In this document: positions 1 to 7,159 of the stretch, piece by piece
Numbering within the stretch: the stretch's first letter is position 1
Layout of the letters: the number at the start of each line of letters is the position of its first letter
Origin: Acidovorax_G lacteus
GTDB taxonomy: Bacteria > Pseudomonadota > Gammaproteobacteria > Burkholderiales > Burkholderiaceae_C
NCBI RefSeq assembly: GCF_039540375.1
Contig: NZ_BAABEX010000005.1
Coordinates: forward strand, 9,374 to 73,373
DNA length: 64,000 bases
Direction: 5' to 3'
The notes under the pieces: generated by a model
Told to the model about the DNA's origin: nothing
The model's input: only the letters and a program-made list of their open reading frames with translations
The model's database searches: none
Made by a program: the position numbers and the translations under genes

Positions 1-184
1 GCACCCGGACGATGGTTTGTGCGGGCAGGTTCACCGGCACGATCACGCTCATGCCGCCCAGGCTCACGTCATGGATACGCACGGGCAACACGCGGTTGCC
101 CGCCAAAACCAGTTCTGCCGCTTGGCGCAGTGCGCGCCGCTGGCCCTGCCGCCGGTCTGCCGCGGAAACACTGGAGCTGCTCAT
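1..184 (-). CDS. PilZ domain protein, N-terminal part only
   Basis: Only the first 61 codons are in the window; the gene continues past the left edge. The start is the ATG at 182-184. The translation contains both cyclic-di-GMP-binding motifs of PilZ domains: RxxxR (RRALR) near residue 16 and D/NxSxxG (DVSLGG) near residue 40. PilZ proteins bind cyclic-di-GMP and pass the signal to motility, polysaccharide or transcription machinery; the partner cannot be told from this fragment. It sits a few kilobases from four cyclic-di-GMP synthesis/degradation genes, which fits the assignment. A CRP-like palindrome lies about 50 bp upstream. Confidence 0.8.
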   Translation of the reverse strand, partial: MSSSSVSAADRRQGQRRALRQAAELVLAGNRVLPVRIHDVSLGGMSVIVPVNLPAQTIVRV

Positions 185-560
185 TTTTTATTATTAGTGA
201 TAAAAATGACCGCCGCATTGTGGCAGGTTCTTGTGACGCGCGTCACGGCATGCCTGCAGTGCCCGAGGGTTTCTGTCGCGCGAGTGACAGAGGTCGGCCT
301 CATCACTGCGGGCAGGCCTCGAAGTCTGCCTTGGGCCTGCCCCTGTCCGAGACCCAACCCGTGTGGAGCGCGGGCAGCGGCCATGCTTGGCGGAACATGG
401 CCCGGCGCAGGGGGCGCACAGATGCATGCACCGCGCGGTGGCGCGGTCTGCGGCGGCGTCTGTTCTCCGTGCCTGCCGGAAGGGCCCGCGGTGCTATGCC
501 GTGGCCCGGCTGGCACTCGCGCTGTCAGCGCGCGTGACGGCGGATGGCGCACCGCCGCGT
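185..560. promoter_or_regulatory. Intergenic region with a CRP/FNR-type palindrome
   Basis: No convincing gene is visible in these 376 bases. At 232-247 the sequence reads TGTGA-CGCGCG-TCACG, one mismatch from the CRP consensus TGTGA-N6-TCACA, and 233-246 is a perfect 14-base palindrome. It lies about 50 bp upstream of the PilZ start codon. A short A/T-rich stretch (185-205) separates it from the gene. That a CRP/Clp-type regulator binds here is inference. Confidence 0.4.
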
Positions 561-1175
561 TCAGGCCGTGCGGGCTGGCCGTACCGCGTTTTTGGGCCGG
601 AAGGCCTTGCAGACCTCGTCGCGCGTTTCGAGATAGGGCCCGCCGATCAGGTCGATGCAGTACGGCACTGCGGCAAAGATGCCCGGCACACCGGGGCGTC
701 CGTCCTGCGCGCGCAGGCCTTCCAGTGTTTCGGCGATCGCCTTGGGCTGGCCCGGCAGGTTGATGATCAGGCTTTGGTCGCGAATCACCGCCACCTGGCG
801 CGACAGGATGGCCGTGGGCACGAACTGCAGGCTGATCTGGCGCATCTGCTCACCAAAACCCGGCATCTCCTTGTGGGCCACGGCCAGCGTGGCCTCGGGC
901 GTCACATCGCGCAGAGCAGGGCCCGTGCCCCCGGTGGTCAGCACCAGGCTGCAGCCCGCGTCCACCAGTTCGATCAGCGTGGCGCTGATGCGCTCCTGCT
1001 CGTCCGGGATCAGCCGGGCTTCGAATTCGATGGGATTGAGGAGCGCGCTCGTGAGCCAGTCCTGCAGCGCAGGCAGGCCTTTGTCTTCGTACACGCCGGT
1101 GCTGGCGCGGTCGCTGATCGAGACGATGCCGATGCGCACAGGGTCGGCAGCGGGCTGGGGGCTGTCAGGCGTCAT
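561..1175 (-). CDS. mog: Molybdopterin adenylyltransferase
   Basis: A 204-residue MoaB/Mog-family protein. Mog adenylylates molybdopterin so that MoeA can insert molybdate, the last stage of molybdenum cofactor synthesis in the cytoplasm. The family signature TTGGTGPALRDVTP lies near residues 80-93, and the downstream block with EMPGFGEQMR and LPGQPKAIAETL is typical of Mog rather than of the shorter MoaB. The ATG at 1173-1175 is chosen because longer readings run through low-complexity sequence and into darP. The start lies inside the 3' end of darP (11-base overlap), so the two are probably co-transcribed and translationally coupled. No other moa/moe gene is in the window. Confidence 0.9.
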   Translation of the reverse strand: MTPDSPQPAADPVRIGIVSISDRASTGVYEDKGLPALQDWLTSALLNPIEFEARLIPDEQERISATLIELVDAGCSLVLTTGGTGPALRDVTPEATLAVAHKEMPGFGEQMRQISLQFVPTAILSRQVAVIRDQSLIINLPGQPKAIAETLEGLRAQDGRPGVPGIFAAVPYCIDLIGGPYLETRDEVCKAFRPKNAVRPARTA

Positions 1176-1824
1176 GGTCGGGCGTGTCGGCTGCGGGCTC
1201 TGCGGCGTGGTCCGGGTCGATTTGGGTGCGCACGAGCTGGAACAGCTCGCGGTAGGCCCGGCCCTTGCGCGGTGCAAGGCCCTGCGAGGTGGTGCTGGCG
1301 TTTTCCACCGGCGCATCCTTGCGCGCCTGGCGGATCAGTGCGCGCAACTGCTGGGCGTCGGTGGCCGGGTGCTCGGCCATCCACTCGGTCACGGCGGTGT
1401 CGGACTCGATCAGGCGGTCGCGCCACTGCTCGGCTTCGTGCAGTAGCCAGCGGGCTTGCGCGCTGCCGTTGCGCTGCTCCTGCAGCGCGGCGCGGATGGC
1501 CTCGACGGTATCGTCTTCGAGCTTGCGCATGAGCTTGCCCACAAACTGCATCTGACGGCGCTTGCCTTCAAAGTTGGTGATGCGGCGCGCTTCGGCCAGG
1601 GCTTCGGTGAGTTTGTCGGGCAGGTTCAGGCGCGCCATGAGCGCGGGAGCGAGCGTAAGCAGTTCCTGACCCAGCGCCTGCAGTTCTTCGCTTTCGCGCT
1701 TGAGGTCGGTGCGGCTGGCTTCGGCCGTGCCCTTGAGTTCGGCCTTGTACTGCAGGTCCAGCTCGCTGCCTTCGGCAATGAACTGGCCCCGGACGAAGTA
1801 GCCTTTTTTGGGTTTGCGGGACAT
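1165..1824 (-). CDS. darP: Ribosome-associated protein DarP (YjgA/DUF615 family)
   Basis: A 219-residue YjgA/DUF615 family protein. In E. coli, DarP associates with late 50S assembly intermediates and helps peptidyl-transferase-centre maturation. The N-terminus MSRKPKKGYFVRGQF is basic. The body is helical and charged, with family blocks around FEGKRRQMQFVGKLMR (residues about 95-110) and the C-terminal RKGRAYRELFQLVR. The start is the ATG at 1822-1824, 63 bases from the divergent pmbA start. The overlap with mog suggests a two-gene transcript. The C-terminal tail is rich in Asp, Ala and Pro and probably disordered. Confidence 0.88.
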   Translation of the reverse strand: MSRKPKKGYFVRGQFIAEGSELDLQYKAELKGTAEASRTDLKRESEELQALGQELLTLAPALMARLNLPDKLTEALAEARRITNFEGKRRQMQFVGKLMRKLEDDTVEAIRAALQEQRNGSAQARWLLHEAEQWRDRLIESDTAVTEWMAEHPATDAQQLRALIRQARKDAPVENASTTSQGLAPRKGRAYRELFQLVRTQIDPDHAAEPAADTPDHDA

Positions 1825-1887
1825 GGTTGGGGGCAATCGGGGGCGGGCGCAGGGCGCGCCACAGCGGCAAGTATCATAGCCGCCGAT

Positions 1888-3309
1888 ATGACGACACCCT
1901 CCTCGCGCGCGCCTGCGGCGCAGGCTGGCGCTGCGGCCAGCGCCCCCGAGCATGGCTTCAGCTACAGCCGAGCCTTCTTTGAAGACATCGTGGACCATGC
2001 CCTGGCCCATGCCCGCAAGATCGGTGCGACCGATGCGGGGGCCGAGGCCTCCGAGGGCTGCGGCCTGTCGGTGAGCGTGCGCAAGGGCGAGCTGGAAACC
2101 GTGGAGCGCAACCGCGACAAGTCGCTGGGCGTGACGGTGTACGTGGGCCACCGGCGCGGAAATGCCAGCACCTCCGATTTTTCCGAGCGCGCCATCGAGC
2201 AAACCGTGCAGGCAGCCTACGACATCGCCCGCTTCACGGCCGAAGACCCGGTGGCTGGCCTGCCCGATGCGGCCGACATCGCGCCGCCCGACACGCACCA
2301 AGACCTGGACCTGTTCCACCCCTGGGCCATTGACAGCACGGCCGCAGCCCAGATGGCGCTGGCCTGCGAGGCCGCGGCCTTGGGCACGAGCCGGCGCATC
2401 ACCAACAGCGAAGGCGCGGGCGTGTCGGCCCAGCAAAGCCATTTTTTCAGTGCCCACACCCGGGGTTTTCGCGGCGGGTACGCCAGTTCGCGGCACAGCT
2501 TTTCGGTCGCACCCATCGCATCGCTGCCCGGGCGCAATGCCGAGATGCAGCGCGATGCATGGTTCAGCTCCATGCGCTGCGCGGACGATCTCGCATCGCC
2601 CGAGGCCGTGGGCCGCTATGCGGCGCAGCGGGCGCTGAGCCGCCTGGGCAGCCGCAAGATCGCGACCACCGAATGCCCGGTGCTGTTCGAATCCACGCTG
2701 GCGGCGGGGCTGTTGGGCTCTTTCGTGCAGGCCGTCAGTGGCGGAGCGCTCTATCGCAAGAGCAGCTTCCTGCTGGACTCGCTGGGCAAGCCGGTGTTTC
2801 CGGCGCACATCGACATCCTGGAGGACCCGTTCGTGCGGCGCGGCAAAGGCAGCTCGCCCTTTGACGAAGAGGGTGTGCGTGTGGCCCCACGCAAGGTGGT
2901 CGATGCCGGGCGCGTGGAGGGCTACTTCCTGTCGAGCTACTCGGCCCGCAAGCTGGGCATGAAAACCACCGGCAACGCCGGCGGTTCGCACAACCTGGTG
3001 CTGCAGTCGCGGTGGACGGACCCGGCCGACGACCTGCCCGCCATGCTGCGCAAGCTGGGCACCGGCCTGTTCGTGATCGAGCTCATGGGCCAGGGCGTGA
3101 ACTACGTCACGGGCGACTACTCGCGTGGCGCGAGCGGCTTCTGGGTGGAAAACGGCGAAATCGCCTACCCAGTGCACGAGATCACGATTGCAGGCAACCT
3201 CAAGGACATGTTCCACGGCATCGACGCTGTAGGCGCTGATGCGTACAACTACGGTGCCAAAACGGTTGGTTCGGTGCTGGTGCGCCGCATGAAGGTTGCG
3301 GGCAGCTGA
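1888..3309 (+). CDS. pmbA: Metalloprotease subunit PmbA/TldE
   Basis: A 473-residue protein of the TldD/PmbA (peptidase U62) family. In E. coli, PmbA (TldE) pairs with TldD to form a cytosolic protease that processes unfolded peptides such as microcin B17 and the CcdA antitoxin. The N-terminal segment with VSVRKGELETVERN and the C-terminal block with TTGNAGGSHNLVL and VNYVTGDYSRGASGFWVENG are characteristic. TldE lacks the zinc HExxH motif of TldD, and none is visible here. The ATG at 1888 begins a Ser/Ala/Pro-rich leader of about 25 residues before conserved sequence; a later start cannot be excluded. tldD is not in the window. Divergent from darP. Confidence 0.92.
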   Translation: MTTPSSRAPAAQAGAAASAPEHGFSYSRAFFEDIVDHALAHARKIGATDAGAEASEGCGLSVSVRKGELETVERNRDKSLGVTVYVGHRRGNASTSDFSERAIEQTVQAAYDIARFTAEDPVAGLPDAADIAPPDTHQDLDLFHPWAIDSTAAAQMALACEAAALGTSRRITNSEGAGVSAQQSHFFSAHTRGFRGGYASSRHSFSVAPIASLPGRNAEMQRDAWFSSMRCADDLASPEAVGRYAAQRALSRLGSRKIATTECPVLFESTLAAGLLGSFVQAVSGGALYRKSSFLLDSLGKPVFPAHIDILEDPFVRRGKGSSPFDEEGVRVAPRKVVDAGRVEGYFLSSYSARKLGMKTTGNAGGSHNLVLQSRWTDPADDLPAMLRKLGTGLFVIELMGQGVNYVTGDYSRGASGFWVENGEIAYPVHEITIAGNLKDMFHGIDAVGADAYNYGAKTVGSVLVRRMKVAGS

Positions 3310-3353
3310 GTCGCATGCTGCCGAAGCGGTGGCGAGGCGCGTGTGTTCAAGGC

Positions 3354-3410
3354 TGAAAATGGCTGCTCGTGCTTGTTTTATAAGCACGAGCAGCTATATT
3401 TTTTATAGCA
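3354..3410 (+). repeat. Dispersed palindromic repeat, complete copy 1
   Basis: GCTGCTCGTGCTTG and AAGCACGAGCAGC form a long hairpin with a short A/T loop, followed by CTATATTTTTTATAGCA. It starts about 45 bases after the pmbA stop and is oriented like pmbA. Within the 312-base gap 3310-3621 nothing else is recognisable except the promoter-proximal sequence of the next gene. Confidence 0.9.
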
Positions 3411-3621
3411 ATCCGGCGGGGCTGACCGTCAGCGGCTCATAGAACGGCCCATCGCGCCCTGTGGCCCTGCGCAGTGAACCCATCGGGTGCCTGCGGTCAT
3501 TGTGGAAGCCACGGATACCCTGTTGTAGCCGGGGCGGTTACATTTTGAGGCCGTTGCCGGTATCGGGCGCCATCTGGTGCGTCCCTCCTGGGCGCGGCAA
3601 TCGATGGTTGAAAGAGTTCCC

Positions 3622-4704
3622 ATGACCCTGACTGTGTTGCCAGACCAGGCCAACAGCGCCGATGCCGACGTGGCGCATCGCCCCATGACCGTGCTGGTGG
3701 TGGACGACCAAGATGCGGCTCGCGTGGCGTTGGCAGCCGTTCTGGACCGCGCAGGTCACCGCGTGCTCGAGGCCCACAACGCATCCTGGGCCATGGAGCT
3801 GTTCATCCGCCACCGGCCCGATGTGGTGCTGCTGGATGTCGAGATGCCAGGCTACAACGGCTACTGGCTCGCCCGCCAGCTGCGCGCGGTGGAAAACGGC
3901 GGGTGGACGCCGATCCTCTTTTTGTCGGTGCATGCTGGCGACCAGGACTTGTGGCAGGGCATCGAGGCCGGAGGCGACGATTACCTGGTCAAGCCGGTGC
4001 GCACGGCCGTGCTGCTGGCCAAGCTGCGGGCCATGCAGCGTCTTATGGAGATGCGGCAGCGGCTGGTGAGCATGTCCGAGGAGCTGCGCGAGGCCAATGC
4101 CCAGCTCATGGACCTGAGCGAAACCGATGCGCTGACCGGGCTGGTCAACCGGCGTGGCTTCAACCGCCGCCTGCACCAGGCCTTGCTGCAGGCGCGACGC
4201 GATGCGCGACCGCTGACGCTGTTTTTGTGCGATATCGACCACTTCAAGGCGTACAACGACGAAGTGGGGCATGTAGAGGGCGACGCTTGCCTGCGGCAGG
4301 TGGCCCAGGTGCTGCAGGCCGCCTGTCAGCGCCCGCTGGACTGCGCGGCCCGCTACGGCGGTGAAGAGTTCGCGCTGATCCTGCCCGATACGCCCAAGTC
4401 CGGTGCCATGACGCTCGCCCGGACCCTGGCGCACCTGCTGCAGCAGCGGGCCTTGCCGCATCCGGCCTCGTCTGTGTCGCCGTGGCTGACCCTCTCGGGG
4501 GGCATCACCACCTGTGTGCCTGACGGCACCAGCACGGCAGAGAGCCTGGTGCTGCGTGCCGACGAGGCCCTGTATGTGGCCAAGACGCGGGGGCGCAACC
4601 GCTTTTTCAGCTTCGAGATGCAGGTGGACACGCTGGAAAGCCGCGGAGCGGGCCCGCGTGCCGGTGTGCCGCGGCCTGGCGCCGACGCACCCCCGCAGCC
4701 CTGA
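3622..4704 (+). CDS. Response regulator with GGDEF diguanylate cyclase output
   Basis: A 360-residue cytoplasmic two-domain protein. Residues about 15-140 form a receiver domain with acidic residues VVDDQD, the phospho-acceptor Asp in VVLLDVEMPGY (about residue 72) and the conserved Lys in YLVKPV. A short coiled linker leads to a GGDEF domain carrying the active-site variant RYGGEEF (about residue 246), preceded by RPLD, an intact RxxD inhibitory I-site. It should make cyclic-di-GMP from two GTP when phosphorylated, with product feedback. The start at 3622 is preferred over 3577 (GTG) and 3604 (ATG) because GAAAGAG lies five bases upstream. No histidine kinase lies beside it, so its kinase must be elsewhere. 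Confidence 0.9.
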   Translation: MTLTVLPDQANSADADVAHRPMTVLVVDDQDAARVALAAVLDRAGHRVLEAHNASWAMELFIRHRPDVVLLDVEMPGYNGYWLARQLRAVENGGWTPILFLSVHAGDQDLWQGIEAGGDDYLVKPVRTAVLLAKLRAMQRLMEMRQRLVSMSEELREANAQLMDLSETDALTGLVNRRGFNRRLHQALLQARRDARPLTLFLCDIDHFKAYNDEVGHVEGDACLRQVAQVLQAACQRPLDCAARYGGEEFALILPDTPKSGAMTLARTLAHLLQQRALPHPASSVSPWLTLSGGITTCVPDGTSTAESLVLRADEALYVAKTRGRNRFFSFEMQVDTLESRGAGPRAGVPRPGADAPPQP

Positions 4705-4813
4705 TGTCGCAGCCCGGTGCCGCCGGGGCCAGCCGCAGACCGAATGCGCGGCTAGGCCCCTGCACGGGGCGGTTGCGCTGCACCTTCTGTCGCACCACCT
4801 CTGAGCCTTTCGT

Positions 4814-5968
4814 ATGAACCTGAAGCAGACCCTGCAGCGCTGGCGCGACGAAGACCGGCTGGTGCTGGACGCCGCTTGCCAGCGCAATCTGCAGGTTCTC
4901 GGGGTGGCGGCCTGGGCCATGGTGGCCCTCAATCTGCTGCACGTGGCGGTGTTCGCGGTGCTGTCGTTTGACGATCCGGTACAGGCCGCGTGGGCACGGC
5001 AGATTGCCTGGGCCCACGCAGGCATGGCGCTGGTCATGGGGGCCGCCGGGTTCTGGACCCGTTCAGCCGCTCGCCAGCACCATGCGCCGGGGCTGCGCTA
5101 TGTGCCCATACTCGTCTGTGCGGCCGTACTGTGCTGGGCGGTGCTGCTCACGGTGTTCGACCAGGCCATCGGCTCGCACATCAATGCCTTCATCAATGCG
5201 GCGATGGGTGTCTCCATCGTGTTTTTGCTCCGGCCGGTGGTGGTGGTGGCCCTCCTGGCCCTGGGCTGGGCCGCGCTGGCCTGGGCACTGGGGAGTGCCA
5301 TTCAAGACCCGGCGGTGCTGGCCACCCACCGCATGAATGCCGCCTCGGCAAGCGGTCTGGCTTCGCTGGTCAGTGTGCTGCTGTGGCGGCGCTGGGCACA
5401 AACGGAGCTGCTGCAAAGAGCGCTCACGGCATCGAATGCCGAGCTGGAGCGCCAGCGCTCCGACATGGAGGCCCTGGCCACGCGAGACCCGCTGACCGGT
5501 CTGCTCAACCGCCGCGAATGGGTGCGCCTGACCGAGCAGGCGCTGCTGCGCGCCCAGCGGCAAGGCGCACCCCTGTCGTTGCTCATGGTCGATCTGGACC
5601 ATTTCAAGGCCGTCAACGATGTCCATGGCCACTCGGCGGGCGACGACGTGTTGCGTCTGGTGGCGAGCACCATGGCCGATACCGTGCGCCAGACCGACTG
5701 CCTGGCCCGCTTTGGGGGGGAGGAATTTGTGCTGCTGCTGCCCGATACGCCGGCCACCAGCGCTTTGCTGCTGGCCGAGCGGGTGCGTGTGCGGCTGGCC
5801 GAAGCACCCCCAGCGGTGCCCGGTGTGCATGTGACGGCCAGCATTGGGGTGGCCACATGGTCGCCCGGGCAGGAGCCTGCGCTGCAGCGGCTGCTACAGC
5901 AGGCCGACGAGGCCATGTACGAGGCCAAGCGCCAGGGGCGCAACCGTACGGTGGCCGCCCCGGCCTGA
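4814..5968 (+). CDS. Membrane diguanylate cyclase (six TM segments plus GGDEF)
   Basis: A 384-residue protein. Residues about 28-192 contain roughly six hydrophobic segments with no recognised sensor family. A short coiled coil (ASNAELERQRSDMEALATRD) leads to a GGDEF domain with DLDHFKAVND and active site ARFGGEEFV; RQTD before it is an intact I-site. Predicted to synthesise cyclic-di-GMP at the inner membrane in response to an unknown signal. It follows the preceding response-regulator cyclase on the same strand after about 110 bases. The two may share a transcript. No strong Shine-Dalgarno is visible before the ATG. Confidence 0.88.
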   Translation: MNLKQTLQRWRDEDRLVLDAACQRNLQVLGVAAWAMVALNLLHVAVFAVLSFDDPVQAAWARQIAWAHAGMALVMGAAGFWTRSAARQHHAPGLRYVPILVCAAVLCWAVLLTVFDQAIGSHINAFINAAMGVSIVFLLRPVVVVALLALGWAALAWALGSAIQDPAVLATHRMNAASASGLASLVSVLLWRRWAQTELLQRALTASNAELERQRSDMEALATRDPLTGLLNRREWVRLTEQALLRAQRQGAPLSLLMVDLDHFKAVNDVHGHSAGDDVLRLVASTMADTVRQTDCLARFGGEEFVLLLPDTPATSALLLAERVRVRLAEAPPAVPGVHVTASIGVATWSPGQEPALQRLLQQADEAMYEAKRQGRNRTVAAPA

Positions 5969-5981
5969 AGCGCGCCCGGCC

Positions 5982-6428
5982 TCAGCCTGCCAGGGCGGCC
6001 TTGACGGCGGCCGACACCTGGCCCATGTCGGCCTTGCCCGCCAGGCGCGTCTTGACCACGCCCATCACTTTGCCCATGTCGCCTGGGCCCGCGGCGCCCA
6101 CTTCGGCCACGATGGCCTGGACGGCGGCCGTGACTTCCTCGGCCGACATGCGTGCGGGCAGATAGGCCTGCAGCACGGCCATCTCGGCCTTTTCCTTGTC
6201 GGCCAGATCCTGGCGGCCGGCGCCTTCAAAGGCGGCGATCGAGTCCTTGCGCTGCTTGATGAGCTTGTCCACGATGGAGACGATGGCCGCATCGTCCAGC
6301 TCGATGCGCTCGTCCACTTCCTTTTGCTTCATGGCCGCCTGCAGCAGGCGGATCGTGCCCAGGCGCTCAGCATCCTTGGCGCGCATGGCAGTCTTCATGT
6401 CTTCCGTGATTTGGGCTTTGAGGCTCAT
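5982..6428 (-). CDS. GatB/YqeY domain protein
   Basis: A 148-residue YqeY-family protein, related to the tRNA-binding tail domain of the amidotransferase subunit GatB. Its exact function is not established. Visible features are the N-terminal SLKAQITEDMKTAMRAKD and the C-terminal GDMGKVMGVVKTRL. Start 6428 is preferred over the in-frame ATG at 6434 because AGGAG lies six bases upstream of it. The gene lies directly downstream of rpsU, an arrangement common in proteobacteria, but a good terminator hairpin sits between them. Confidence 0.85.
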   Translation of the reverse strand: MSLKAQITEDMKTAMRAKDAERLGTIRLLQAAMKQKEVDERIELDDAAIVSIVDKLIKQRKDSIAAFEGAGRQDLADKEKAEMAVLQAYLPARMSAEEVTAAVQAIVAEVGAAGPGDMGKVMGVVKTRLAGKADMGQVSAAVKAALAG

Positions 6429-6478
6429 GGTCATCTCCTAAGGGTTGGCAGCAGGCTTATGGCGAATCCAGAAAAGAC

Positions 6479-6510
6479 AAAACCCGCGCTTGGCGTCCCT
6501 AGCGCGGGTT
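6479..6510 (-). terminator. Intrinsic terminator downstream of rpsU
   Basis: AACCCGCGCT (6481-6490) and AGCGCGGGTT (6501-6510) form a perfect 10-bp stem with a 10-base loop. On the minus strand the stem is followed by TTTTGTCTTTTC (complement of 6471-6482). It lies about 50 bases past the rpsU stop. Read-through would continue into yqeY, so it may attenuate rather than fully stop transcription. Confidence 0.7.
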
Positions 6511-6560
6511 GGGTGGCTGCAGGGTTGGCGTGCAGCCAGCGCGGTGCGCAAGCGCTGTGA

Positions 6561-6773
6561 TCAGTACAGCTTCTTGGGCAGCTGCATGCTGCGAACGCGC
6601 TTGTAGTGACGCTTCACGGCAGCGGCCTTCTTGCGCTTGCGCTCGGCGGTCGGCTTTTCGTAGAACTCGCGGGCGCGCAGGTCGGTCAGCAGGCCCAGCT
6701 TTTCGATCGTGCGCTTGAAGCGGCGCAGGGCAACATCAAAGGGTTCGTTCTCTTTAACGCGGATGGTGGTCAT
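6561..6773 (-). CDS. rpsU: 30S ribosomal protein S21
   Basis: A 70-residue highly basic S21 protein with the family sequence [20 protein letters not shown] at the N-terminus and [14 protein letters not shown] near the C-terminus. S21 binds the 30S platform near the anti-Shine-Dalgarno region and promotes initiation. Full length compared with the usual 70-71 residues. A long leader of about 130 bases with a hairpin precedes it, and yqeY follows after a terminator. Confidence 0.97.
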
Positions 6774-6807
6774 TAGCTAATGGTTCCGTAATGTGCCCGC
6801 AGAGGGT

Positions 6808-6830
6808 TTTCGGGAAGATCGGGCCCGAAA
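6808..6830 (-). promoter_or_regulatory. Hairpin in the rpsU leader
   Basis: TTTCGGG and CCCGAAA form a perfect 7-bp inverted repeat with a 9-base spacer, within the transcribed leader expected from the upstream promoter. Such leaders can carry autoregulatory or attenuation structures in ribosomal genes. The function here is inference. Confidence 0.35.
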
Positions 6831-6900
6831 GCCATGCGCGGCGGTTTTCCCCGTCTGTAACTAGTATTTGGCCGACGGGGTCTTGCCAGCAAAGCCGCGG

Positions 6901-6930
6901 ATTATAGCGCGGGCTTATCTGGGGGCGCAA
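6901..6930 (-). promoter_or_regulatory. Sigma-70-type promoter for rpsU
   Basis: On the minus strand a perfect TATAAT (complement of 6901-6906) is preceded, with an 18-base spacer, by TTGCGC (complement of 6925-6930). It lies about 130 bases upstream of the rpsU start. The rest of the gap 6774-7159 shows only the leader hairpin and, on the plus strand, the upstream region of the next gene. Confidence 0.55.
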
Positions 6931-7159
6931 ACCGCCGCACGGAGGTGGGCGCCAGTGTTGCGCCTGGCGCGCGCCGACGCATGTCGCAGGCCTGCCAGGC
7001 TGCCCCATGATGGTGCGCGTGGCCTGAATTTTGCTAAGAGGTCACAGGGTTTTTACGGAGGGTCTGCATGTCTTGTCTGCCACTGCCCGCATTTGCCGTG
7101 TCGGTCTCCTGCCATGTGGCCTGTCGAGGGGCCTGTCAGGGGCTGCCTGGGGGCGGCGC

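Noticed and set aside
181..552. Minus-strand 123-codon open frame in the gap after the PilZ gene
   Set aside because: Composition is Arg/Pro/Ala shadow sequence typical of non-coding frames in GC-rich DNA. It would extend into the PilZ promoter and has no family similarity.
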